DNA of 64,000 bases, taken from NCBI GenBank assembly GCA_040216735.1, contig JAVJOO010000005.1, forward strand, positions 496,001-560,000. The letters are read 5' to 3'. A program made the translations under genes and the position numbers. The DNA comes from Alphaproteobacteria bacterium (GTDB lineage Bacteria > Pseudomonadota > Alphaproteobacteria > SHVP01). This document shows, piece by piece, positions 52,770 to 61,300 of this stretch. A model generated the notes under the pieces. It was given only the letters and a program-made list of their open reading frames with translations, made no database searches and was not told the DNA's origin. The first letter of the stretch is position 1, and each line of letters begins with the position of its first letter.

Positions 52770-54421
52770 CAGTCTTCACCCACCGCGCGCAAGACTTCGT
52801 CGATCGTCGTCACGCCCGTCGCAGCTTTGCGCAACCCGTCACTGCGCATCGATGTGGTACCGGCGGCGCGAGCGAGACGCGCGACCGCCACCGCATCGGC
52901 GCCGCCCAGGATTGCCGCGCGCATCGCGTCGTCGATAACGACAAGTTCCGCAATCGCCTCCCGCCCAGCGAAACCGGTATCGCCGCACCGGTGGCAACCG
53001 CCCGCTTGATAGACCGTCGCTGTATCGTGCACGAATCCCGGGTCGAGGGAGCGCAACGCTGCGACACCTCCATCGTCCGGTACGCGGCACGCCTGACACA
53101 ACGTGCGCACCAGTCGTTGCGCCATCACGCCGCGCAACGCCGAGGCCATCAGGTAGCGCTCGACTCCCATATCGGACAACCGGGTTACCGCGCTTGCCGC
53201 GTCGTTTGTATGGAGCGTCGAGAGGACAAGATGGCCCGTCAACGCAGCTTGGATCGCCATCGCGGCAGTGTCGAGATCGCGAATCTCGCCAACCATGATG
53301 ACGTCGGGGTCGTGGCGCAACACCGACCGCAGGACGTTCGCAAACTCTAGCCCGATCCGTGGGCGCACTTGCATCTGGTGCACGCCGGGCAGTTCGTATT
53401 CCACCGGGTCTTCAACCGTGATCAACTTGCGCGCAGGATCGTTGAGCTGCTGCAACATCGCGTACAGCGATGTCGTCTTACCGCTGCCGGTCGGCCCCGT
53501 TACCAGGAAAATGCCCTGGTTGGCACCGAGAACCTTGCCAAGCCTGTCACCGACAGCGGCAGCGAACCCGAGCTGCGGTAACGTCAGCGGGGCGTTGGCT
53601 TTATCCAATAGGCGCAAGACGACACCTTCACCGTGCATTGTCGGCAGACAGGACACCCTGACATCGACCGACCGACCCTCAACGTTAACGCGGCAACGCC
53701 CGTCCTGAGGTAAGCGACGCTCGACAATATCGAGGTTTGCCAAGATCTTGACCCGGCTGACAATCGCCGCGTGGTCCTCCGACTGCAGCAAGTCGACATC
53801 GTGCAATATCCCATCGATCCGGTGGCGCAAACGTAAGCCCCCGGCCTGGGGCTCCATATGGATGTCCGATGCCCGGGCCGCTACGGCCCGTTCGAGCAAC
53901 TGGTTGACGCGGCGGATCACCGGCGCGTCGCTCGCCATTTCGCGCAGGCGTTCGATGTCGTCGCCCCGGGCCGCGACGGGAACGGTTTCCGCGGGCGCGG
54001 CCCCGTAAAGCTTCTCAAGCCAACGATCCAATTCCGCCGGCACCGCGACCGCCGTACTTACCGGTTTACCGAGTTGCAACGCCAGCGCCCGCCGGGTCTC
54101 GTCGTCCGTCGGATCGGCCATCGCGACCACAACGGCGTCGGCTGTACTGCGTAGCGGCAAGACGCGGTAGGTCCGCAGGAAGTCGGGCCGCAGCTGATCG
54201 ACGAACAACGCGGCGGCGGGATAGTCCCGCGCCTCGGCAAGGGGCAGCGACATGCACTGCGCCAGTCCGCGCGCGACCTCTTCCTCTGCCACCAAACCGA
54301 GACTACAAAGGATGCGATGAAGCGGCTCACCGCTCCCCTGGACGACAAGCTCGGCCCGCGCCAGATCCCGCGGGCTCAAGGTGCCGCGATCGAGGAGAAT
54401 TTGGGTCAATTGCGCGGTCAT
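52769..54421 (-). CDS. gspE: Type II secretion ATPase GspE
   Basis: A 550-residue hexameric assembly ATPase. The N1 domain (TQILLDRGTLSPRDLARAEL) and N2 domain precede the motor. Walker A is TGPTGSGKTTSLYAML. The Asp box is VEDPVEYELPGVHQ, Walker B is DVIMVGEIRDLDTA, and the His box is LVLSTLHTNDAA. The zinc tetracysteine module CQAC...CHRC follows. All active-site features look intact. The start at 54421 (MTAQLTQILLDRG) overlaps the stop of the prepilin peptidase gene by four bases. Confidence 0.95.
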   Translation of the reverse strand: MTAQLTQILLDRGTLSPRDLARAELVVQGSGEPLHRILCSLGLVAEEEVARGLAQCMSLPLAEARDYPAAALFVDQLRPDFLRTYRVLPLRSTADAVVVAMADPTDDETRRALALQLGKPVSTAVAVPAELDRWLEKLYGAAPAETVPVAARGDDIERLREMASDAPVIRRVNQLLERAVAARASDIHMEPQAGGLRLRHRIDGILHDVDLLQSEDHAAIVSRVKILANLDIVERRLPQDGRCRVNVEGRSVDVRVSCLPTMHGEGVVLRLLDKANAPLTLPQLGFAAAVGDRLGKVLGANQGIFLVTGPTGSGKTTSLYAMLQQLNDPARKLITVEDPVEYELPGVHQMQVRPRIGLEFANVLRSVLRHDPDVIMVGEIRDLDTAAMAIQAALTGHLVLSTLHTNDAASAVTRLSDMGVERYLMASALRGVMAQRLVRTLCQACRVPDDGGVAALRSLDPGFVHDTATVYQAGGCHRCGDTGFAGREAIAELVVIDDAMRAAILGGADAVAVARLARAAGTTSMRSDGLRKAATGVTTIDEVLRAVGED

Positions 54422-55173
54422 GCGATCACAATTGGCCCATGCAACACAGTGATCCAAGTTGCCGCCGCGAGGTAGGGGCCGAAGGCAATTTCGACGGCGC
54501 CAATGCCCGCGCGCCGGCGCATGATCGTCGGCACCGCAACCACCAAAGCCGTAACGCTCGCGGCGAGAACGATCCCCGGCAGGCCGACCCACCCGACCCA
54601 GGCGCCCGCGGCCGCGAGAAGTTTGGCATCGCCCAATCCCAGGCCATCACGGTGCCGCCACCGCCGGTAACCCACCGCAAGTGTCGCGAACAGGGCGAAC
54701 CCGATCGCCGCGCCCAGGAGGGATTCGATCAACCGTCCGTCAAATCCGGCAAGTCCAACGCCGACAATGAGAATCGGCAAGGTCAGTAGATCGGGTAGCA
54801 GCTTCGTGCGGGCGTCGATCACCGCCAGCGCCAGCAGGGCCCACCCTAGGACACAGACCAGCGCGAGTTCGACGCCGGAAAACGCGAGGGTGGCCCAGAT
54901 GCCAACACCGAGTGCTGCAACCTCGGTCGACGGGTAGAGGAGCCCGATCTCAGCGCCACACCGGCGGCACCGGCCGCGTAGCGCGATCCAACTGACCAGT
55001 GGCAGCAAATCGCGCCAGGCCAAGGTGGCATGACACGAGCGGCAAGCAGAACGGCCACCCACGACGGAATCGCCTGCGGGCCAGCGGAGCGCGAGGGTTC
55101 CCACGAAACTACCGACGAACGGGCCGGCCGCGATCAGGAAGACCGCGAGCCAATCGGTCGCAAACGGGGTCAT
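54418..55173 (-). CDS. gspO: Prepilin peptidase / N-methyltransferase GspO (PilD-like)
   Basis: A 251-residue polytopic membrane aspartyl protease that cuts and methylates the pseudopilins of the same operon. The cytoplasmic N-terminal domain has two CxxC zinc pairs (CRSC and CRRC). The catalytic aspartates are in AVIDARTKLLPDLLTLP and GLGLGDAKLLAAAG. Several hydrophobic helices follow. The start at 55173 gives the normal first helix; a longer in-frame stretch upstream runs into the inverted repeat of the divergent promoter region. First gene of the leftward gspO-E-F-G-H-I-J-K operon. Confidence 0.93.
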   Translation of the reverse strand: MTPFATDWLAVFLIAAGPFVGSFVGTLALRWPAGDSVVGGRSACRSCHATLAWRDLLPLVSWIALRGRCRRCGAEIGLLYPSTEVAALGVGIWATLAFSGVELALVCVLGWALLALAVIDARTKLLPDLLTLPILIVGVGLAGFDGRLIESLLGAAIGFALFATLAVGYRRWRHRDGLGLGDAKLLAAAGAWVGWVGLPGIVLAASVTALVVAVPTIMRRRAGIGAVEIAFGPYLAAATWITVLHGPIVIA

Positions 55174-55211
55174 GCGCTTCGGTCTCGGATTTGACCCTGG
55201 GTTTCGTATGT

Positions 55212-55232
55212 TGTGTTGTAAGCCACAACACA
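55212..55232. promoter_or_regulatory. Perfect 8-bp inverted repeat in the gspO / TPR-protein divergent region (candidate operator)
   Basis: TGTGTTGT and ACAACACA are separated by AAGCC. The repeat lies in the 78 bases between the gspO start (minus) and the TPR-protein start (plus), so a regulator bound here could control both the leftward secretion operon and the rightward genes. It could also be a hairpin in the leader of either mRNA. Confidence 0.55.
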
Positions 55233-55251
55233 TGGTATCCGAAAAACCGTT

Positions 55252-55623
55252 ATGAACCGAGCGAGCCTAGCCCTCATTGTAGCGGCTGTTGCGACCGTGG
55301 GCCTAATTGCCGGAGGCGGCGCTTGGTACGACGCCCACACACGGGATTTGACCGCGGCCCCACCGACCGCAGCACCCGATGTCGCCGCAATGGAAGCCCG
55401 CATTCAGGTGCTCCAGGCACGGGTCGCCCGGGAACCCGCGGATGCCGCGAGTTGGCGCGAACTGGGCCGGGCCTATATGGATTTGGGCAGGTTTCTGGAG
55501 GCCGTCGAGGCGTGGAGCGTCGTCGCCGAAATGCGGCCAGGCGACCGCGAGGCAGCGGCCGCATTTGCCCGGCTCGACGATATCGCCCGGGCGCGTGGGC
55601 GGCACCAGGATCAGGCCCGATAG
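55252..55623 (+). CDS. Membrane-anchored TPR protein (CcmH/NrfG-like)
   Basis: A 123-residue protein with one N-terminal membrane helix (LALIVAAVATVGLIAGGGAW, about residues 6-25). A coiled-coil-like stretch (MEARIQVLQARVAREPADA) and one clear TPR (SWRELGRAYMDLGRFLEAVE, then MRPGDREAAAAFARL) follow. The layout resembles the TPR part of cytochrome c maturation proteins CcmI/CcmH/NrfG. It is the first gene on the plus strand before the five-heme cytochrome (167-base gap), so a role in heme-protein assembly is plausible. A link to the divergent secretion operon is the alternative. Confidence 0.7.
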   Translation: MNRASLALIVAAVATVGLIAGGGAWYDAHTRDLTAAPPTAAPDVAAMEARIQVLQARVAREPADAASWRELGRAYMDLGRFLEAVEAWSVVAEMRPGDREAAAAFARLDDIARARGRHQDQAR

Positions 55624-55790
55624 GGCCCGTCAAGGGCAATCAGGCTGACAATAATGTCGAATAAGTAACCCGAGTGACATAAGGTTGTTGTAGCAATGTC
55701 GGCTGACCGCCGCGCCCGGTGCGCGCAGAGGTTGGGACGGCGAAAAACCCGCGACCCATTAGGGAACGCAGGATTTCGAGGGGAGGCATT

Positions 55791-57137
55791 ATGTTTGGTT
55801 GGGCGCGGACACTCGCATTCACGGTCGTCGCGGTATCGGGCTTGGCGTTAACGTCGCAAACCGGTTGGTCGCAGCAGCAGGCGAAGATGCCGCTTGTCGA
55901 TGGCGAGTTGCACCTTGGGGTCGCATCGTGCGCGGGCAGCACCTGCCACGGCGCCGCCGCGCCGCTGCCAGGCTCCAATGTGCTGCAGAACGAATTCATT
56001 ACCTGGCAGCAAAAAGATAAGCACCACAAGGCCTACGAAGTATTGCTCAATGACCGTTCGAAACGGATTGCCCGCAACCTCGGTCTCGACGCTGCCCATA
56101 CCGCCAAGTTGTGCCTCGACTGTCACGCCGACAACCCACCAAGCGACAAACGCCACACCACCTTCCAAATCACCGACGGGGTAACCTGCGAGTCCTGCCA
56201 CGGCGGGGCGGGGCGTTGGATCGGCACCCATATCGTGCCGGCGGCAACCCATGCCAACAACGTTCGTAACGGCCTATTCCCGACCGACGACCCGGTCGAG
56301 CGCGCGCGGCTCTGCCTGTCCTGCCATTTCGGCGATGAAACGCGTTTCGTATCGCACCGGATCATGGGCGCAGGGCATCCCCGGATGAGTTTCGAGCTCG
56401 ATACCTTCACAGCCCTGCAACCGGCCCATTTCGTGATCGACCGCGACTACCGTCAACGCAAACAAGTTGCGGGTGGAATCCAAACATGGGCAATCGGCCA
56501 AGCGATGTCGATCAACGTCATGCTCGACACGATGCTCGACCCGGAACGCGGGGTTGACGGACTGTTCCCCGAATTGGTCGTGTTCGATTGCCACGCCTGC
56601 CATACGCCCATGAGCGCGCTGGATTGGGCACCGCGGAAGGGCACGGCCGCACTGGGACCGGGGACGCCACGTTTCAACGACGCCAATCTATTGATGCTGC
56701 AGGTGATCACCGACTACATCGATGGTGAACTGGGCAACCAGCTCCGCGCGAAGACCAGCGCCCTCCACACCGCGACCCGGAGCAACCACGCGGCGATGCT
56801 CGCCGCCGCTCGTGACCTGAAGCGGGTGACCGCTCAACTCATCGCCGCGTTTTCCAACCGGACGTTCAAGGCCGAGGACATGAAGGTGCTCTTGAACGGG
56901 ATTATCGCCAACGGTCTCGAGGGTGAATACGTCGACTACGCCGGCGCAGAGCAAGCGGCGATGGCGGTAGGCACGATCGTTACGGCCATGCAAAACGCCG
57001 GCACCCTGAACAAGGATCAAATGGCCGGTGTCAACACAGCGCTCGACAAGGTCTTCGAAGCTGTTGACGACGATGAGAAGTACCGCCCACAGACCTTCAT
57101 GGCCTCGTTGCGGGAATTCCAACAAAGCGTTCCGTAG
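55791..57137 (+). CDS. Exported five-heme c-type cytochrome (cytochrome c554-like)
   Basis: A 448-residue protein with a signal peptide (LAFTVVAVSGLALTS, cut near residue 25). Five heme-binding motifs are visible: CAGSTCH at residues 47-53 (a CX4CH spacing), CLDCH 108-112, CESCH 133-137, CLSCH 175-179 and CHACH 267-271. Many further histidines could be distal ligands. The C-terminal 180 residues contain no heme motif and look alpha-helical. The layout recalls cytochrome c554-type proteins. It should act as a periplasmic electron carrier. The ATG at 55791 is preceded by GGGGAGGCATT. It is convergent with the protease-like gene, with a 12-base gap. The 167-base gap upstream shows no promoter I would commit to. 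Confidence 0.85.
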   Translation: MFGWARTLAFTVVAVSGLALTSQTGWSQQQAKMPLVDGELHLGVASCAGSTCHGAAAPLPGSNVLQNEFITWQQKDKHHKAYEVLLNDRSKRIARNLGLDAAHTAKLCLDCHADNPPSDKRHTTFQITDGVTCESCHGGAGRWIGTHIVPAATHANNVRNGLFPTDDPVERARLCLSCHFGDETRFVSHRIMGAGHPRMSFELDTFTALQPAHFVIDRDYRQRKQVAGGIQTWAIGQAMSINVMLDTMLDPERGVDGLFPELVVFDCHACHTPMSALDWAPRKGTAALGPGTPRFNDANLLMLQVITDYIDGELGNQLRAKTSALHTATRSNHAAMLAAARDLKRVTAQLIAAFSNRTFKAEDMKVLLNGIIANGLEGEYVDYAGAEQAAMAVGTIVTAMQNAGTLNKDQMAGVNTALDKVFEAVDDDEKYRPQTFMASLREFQQSVP

Positions 57138-57149
57138 AAGCGCGTTGGC

Positions 57150-58313
57150 CTAGGACGCACAGCTAATCCGCAAGGTATAGGCCGACCCGGTTTCGGTATT
57201 CGGACTCTCCGCGGCTCCGGCCTCTTCGTAGGGGACGCCGTAGCTGTCAAGGAACGCACGGATCGCAGCGACCCCGACTGCGGGCTGGGAGTCGACCCCA
57301 GTTTCCTCCCCGATCACCGCAACGACCGCGCCGCCGACATTCAACGCCGGCCCGCCTCGGGCCACCATCGGCGACTCCACGCTCACCCGCATCGGTCGGG
57401 CGATCGATGGTTCGGCCACGACCTCGCCCTTGATGAGGTTCAGGCTCGCGCCAGGCGAACCGCCGGCGGGAAACCCCATCACGACCACGACTTCCCAGCG
57501 TTCGGGGACCGTCGTCGCGAGCGGTGCTGCCCGGTAGGTCCCCGGTGGCAACTCGAGGACCGTCAGTCCTTGACTTGGATCGGTGGCAAGCTCACGTAAC
57601 GCAATATCGCGGCCCTGCAACCGACCCTGCAAGACACCGCACCCTTCCACGACGCGAGACGAGGTCAACGCATAACCTCGAGTCGACACTACAAAGCCGG
57701 TACCGCTGCCTGGCGGCATCGACCGGACTGGGATGCGTCCCGAGGCCCGCGGCGTTGGCGTGGCCACCGCTTGCCGCGCCGACGCGCCCTGGGGCGACGT
57801 CGCTAGCGCGATGTCGCTTGCATTCGCCCGGCGACCGAGCCGCCCGGTATCGGGGAGGTTGCCGAGCGCCGCCCGGACCGCGCCGCGAAAATCGAGCGCA
57901 ATGGTCCAATCGATGTGCTCTCCTTGCCCGGTATACAGCACCCGATCGGTGTTGATATCGGTGATGGCGCACTCGACAGCCCGCGATGTTCCTATGATCT
58001 TCACCCGCACCCCAAGGTCTGCGCACAGAACGGATGAAACCTGCCGGGCAGAGCCGGAAGCGAAAAGCCGCGAGGTGGTGTGCCCGGGCAGGACAACATA
58101 CCCTTTGCTCACCAGAACCTCGGCGATCGTGTCCTTCGTAAACTCATGGCTTTGCGGGGACACGATCGCAAACGGTCCGGCACCGGAAGACCCACCGCCG
58201 GTTACGGCCGGGGGCTGATAGGCAGCGCCGGTTCCTTGGTAGGTAATTCCCTCGCAGGCACCGACGAAGACCGAAAAAATCAGCACGAGCCAAGCGGCCT
58301 TGATGCGACCCAC
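57150..58313 (-). CDS. Lipoprotein with a catalytically dead trypsin-like (DegP/S1C-type) domain
   Basis: A 387-residue lipoprotein (lipobox VGAC, Cys20) with a GTG start preceded by GGGAGGGAGACC. The first half has a beta-alpha domain (HEFTKDTIAEVLVSKGYVVL) that I do not recognise. The second half follows the trypsin fold of DegP-like proteases (SGTGFVVSTRGYALTSSRVV, LNVGGAVVAVIGEETG). The three catalytic positions are lost: histidine is R220, aspartate is G249 (DPSQGLTVL) and serine is R319 (VARGGPALN). It therefore probably binds rather than cuts. It lies 81 bases downstream of the decaheme gene on the same strand, so it may be a periplasmic or outer-membrane partner of the cytochromes. 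Confidence 0.75.
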   Translation of the reverse strand: MGRIKAAWLVLIFSVFVGACEGITYQGTGAAYQPPAVTGGGSSGAGPFAIVSPQSHEFTKDTIAEVLVSKGYVVLPGHTTSRLFASGSARQVSSVLCADLGVRVKIIGTSRAVECAITDINTDRVLYTGQGEHIDWTIALDFRGAVRAALGNLPDTGRLGRRANASDIALATSPQGASARQAVATPTPRASGRIPVRSMPPGSGTGFVVSTRGYALTSSRVVEGCGVLQGRLQGRDIALRELATDPSQGLTVLELPPGTYRAAPLATTVPERWEVVVVMGFPAGGSPGASLNLIKGEVVAEPSIARPMRVSVESPMVARGGPALNVGGAVVAVIGEETGVDSQPAVGVAAIRAFLDSYGVPYEEAGAAESPNTETGSAYTLRISCAS

Positions 58314-58394
58314 GGTCTCCCTCCCTTGGGAAGAATCGATGGGTGAGGATAACGCCTAGAGAACGATCCTCAAACTGCCGATGGCGATCCGACT

Positions 58395-61300
58395 CTACTG
58401 AACGGCGCGCCCAGAATCTTGCGCTTGTCGTCGCGGTTTGGCCGGAACGAAACCCCGCATTTGAACCGCATCCTCGACAGACCAGATACTGCCATCGGGG
58501 TTCATGAACAGTTTTTGCTGTTCTTTCAGGTTGAACGGCCGCGACCCCAACCGACCGAAGACCGCCATTTGTCCGCCCGTTTCATCGACGCCGCGGTCGC
58601 GGTCTAACCCCTTCGACATCGAAAGGGCCGGCCATTTGGTGGCGTAGGTCGCGATGAGTTCAGGCTTCGGATCGGGGCTGAACCCATAGAATCCGGGCTG
58701 ACTTTCCGGCGACGTCAACTGGATCACCCGTAACCCGTTTCGTCCGTCGGCAACATACGCGAATGCAGAGGCATTGGTGTGCGCCACGACGACATCGTGG
58801 GCGTCGTCGATCTGGCCATCGGCAGTAAACGTCCGATAGACGAAGGGCACCTCGGGTTTCTCGACGTCGACGATCACGAGCCCTTCCTTCCCCGCCGCGA
58901 CGTAGGCAAAGAAACGCGCGACGTAGACTCGTTGAGCGTCGACAAGCGGAATCCGGGCATCGGTTATGCGCGGCCGGTCGGGCAACGTGACATCGACTAC
59001 CGACAATCCGTTGGCATCGGTGACAAAGAGATAGCGGAACTGGAGCGCTGTCGCGCGGGCATCGGGCAAATCGATTGTCGCTGCCACGATCGGCTTGAGC
59101 GGATCGTCCAGGTTCAACACGACGACCCCGCGCGGCGTCGAGACGTAGACCCAGTATCCGGCGATGGTCGCGTGACGGGCGCCGTTGAGGATACCGCCTT
59201 CATTCCACGTCAACGCGCGGGTCAGGAAATTGTCGCGCGGCTCACCGTTCGCCAGCGTGTTCACGTCGGTGAGAATCAATCCCTCCTCCGCGTCGGTGAT
59301 GAGCGCATAATCGTAAATCGGGTGGAACGGCTGTTCCTCGTTGGTCTCGAGCATTAACGCGCCCTTATTGCGATCGGGATGAATCGGTTGGTTGGTCGGC
59401 AGGGCAACGCAGGTCGCATTTCGCGACTTCACTCGTACGTCGTGCCCCCACGGCCCGAAGGGGCCCGATAGAATCCGATCCGCAACGCCCTTGTTGCCGA
59501 TGGAGGCTATATCGTAGGCGATCATGCCGTCGGAACCCTCGGCGGTGAAGAGGTACTCGCCGCGCATCTGCAGGCATCCGGTGCGGTTGCCCTTTTGAGT
59601 ATACGCTTCGTTCAACTGACGGTCTCGCGCGAGATGATCGCCGTACCAATCGGGAAAGGCGTAGCGCTGCAAAAACGACCCAATGACGGCTTGGGGTTCG
59701 TCATACTCGGTGATCCGCACACCGGTCACGCCGCCAGCGCCACCAACCCAAGCGAAGGGCGTCATGAAGTTGATGTAGTTGGTACCGTGCAGGAGAGTCT
59801 GGGCAATGATCGCGTTGTTGTCGTTAGCCTTGCTGACATGGCAATCCGAACACCCCTTGGTCTCGGTCTTGCGTGCGGTGTGCGCAAAGTGCGGCGCAAA
59901 AGCTTGGCTAGAATAACCGCTCGCCGCGATCGGCGGTTGGGTTATGTAGATTCGCTCACGGTTGATGTTTTGCGAGGACAGCACGAGCGCGGAGGTCGAG
60001 CGGATTGGGGCGATTGTATTGCCCTTGACCGTGCTGTGGATGCCAATCTGGAAGATCTGGTCGCGCACGACCTGCGGATTATAGGTGGCAAAATTGCGCG
60101 ACACCCCGCCTTCGAAGTGATGACGTTCGCTCAGGCGGTTCGCTTGAATCGGCAAATGGCACCCGCCACAGGACGTCGTCCACGCCAAGTGACACGTGTA
60201 ACACTCCATCTTGTCTTCTACGTCGTGGGCGCGATCTTCTTTAGCGACGCCGGGGCCCCATTCCTGGGTTGCCGTATTCTTGGAGACAAGTTTGGCGCGG
60301 GCAGCCTTGGCGTTGAAGTGCGCATTGTCGGGATCGACCGACTCCTTCACCAGGCTCATTTCCCATTCTTTGCTTGGATCGACTGCCGAGCGTTGCATCA
60401 GTTTGCAACCGGCTTCGTGGTTCTCGGTGCCGCAGTTGCCGCCGCCAACCCACTCGAAGCGCTTGCGGCCGTCCTCGACGCGCAGCAAAGACAAATCGTT
60501 GCCCCGGGGCGGCGCCGCCGGGCCGCTCGTCCGCAATGTCGGGTAGGCGTCCGGCGTGCCGTGACAATCTTTGCAGCGGATTTCGATGGCCGCCTGGACT
60601 TCGCCGTAAAGGTGGCCGTTACCGTGGGAATCTTGCGAAAAATGACAATCGACGCACTGCATACCGATTTCGGCATGGATCGACCGCATGTGAACGGCCT
60701 TCTTGAACTTGTCCGGGTCTTCGTGGTCAACCTTGGCACCTTCCGCGTCCAACAAATTGCCCTTTCGGTCCTTCTTGAAGACCGCGCGGAAGTTCCAGCC
60801 GTGACCATGGTAGTCAGCAAACTGCGTGTTCTTGGCTTTGGGGTTGATGTCGGTCCACACGTCTTTCAAGAACTCGAGGTCGGCCCAAAGGCCGCGGAGC
60901 ACGGCCTCTTCGGGGTTGCGGTCGAGAAGCTCCATCTGTTCGTCCGACGACAGGTAACGCTGCTCTTCGGGGAACATCAGAGGGGCGTCGGATTCGTAGT
61001 CCCACATCGTGTATCCGAGGTAGGAGTTCACGAAAACATTCGGCTGGTGCATGTGGCAGACCATGCACTGGCTTGTCGGAATTGCGTTGGTGAACGCGTG
61101 TTCGATCGGGTGGCCAACTTCCTGCGCCGGAATTGTCGGATCGACCGTCTGGGTCTTACCGGAATGACCGAACTTCGCATAAGGACCGGAATGGATTGGA
61201 TCGCGGTCGTTGGCGTACACCACATGGCATGACGAGCACCCCGACGACCGGTAGTCGCCGGGTTGATCGTTGGTCCCGAGAAACCATAGGAACGGATCGT

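Noticed and set aside
57150-58313. Active DegP-like serine protease
   Set aside because: All three catalytic positions are replaced (Arg, Gly, Arg), so an active protease is not supported.
59595-61232. A 545-codon open frame on the plus strand opposite the decaheme gene
   Set aside because: It is antisense to the ten-heme protein, whose heme motifs and propeller repeats are unmistakable. The antisense product has no recognisable motif; long antisense frames are common at this GC content.
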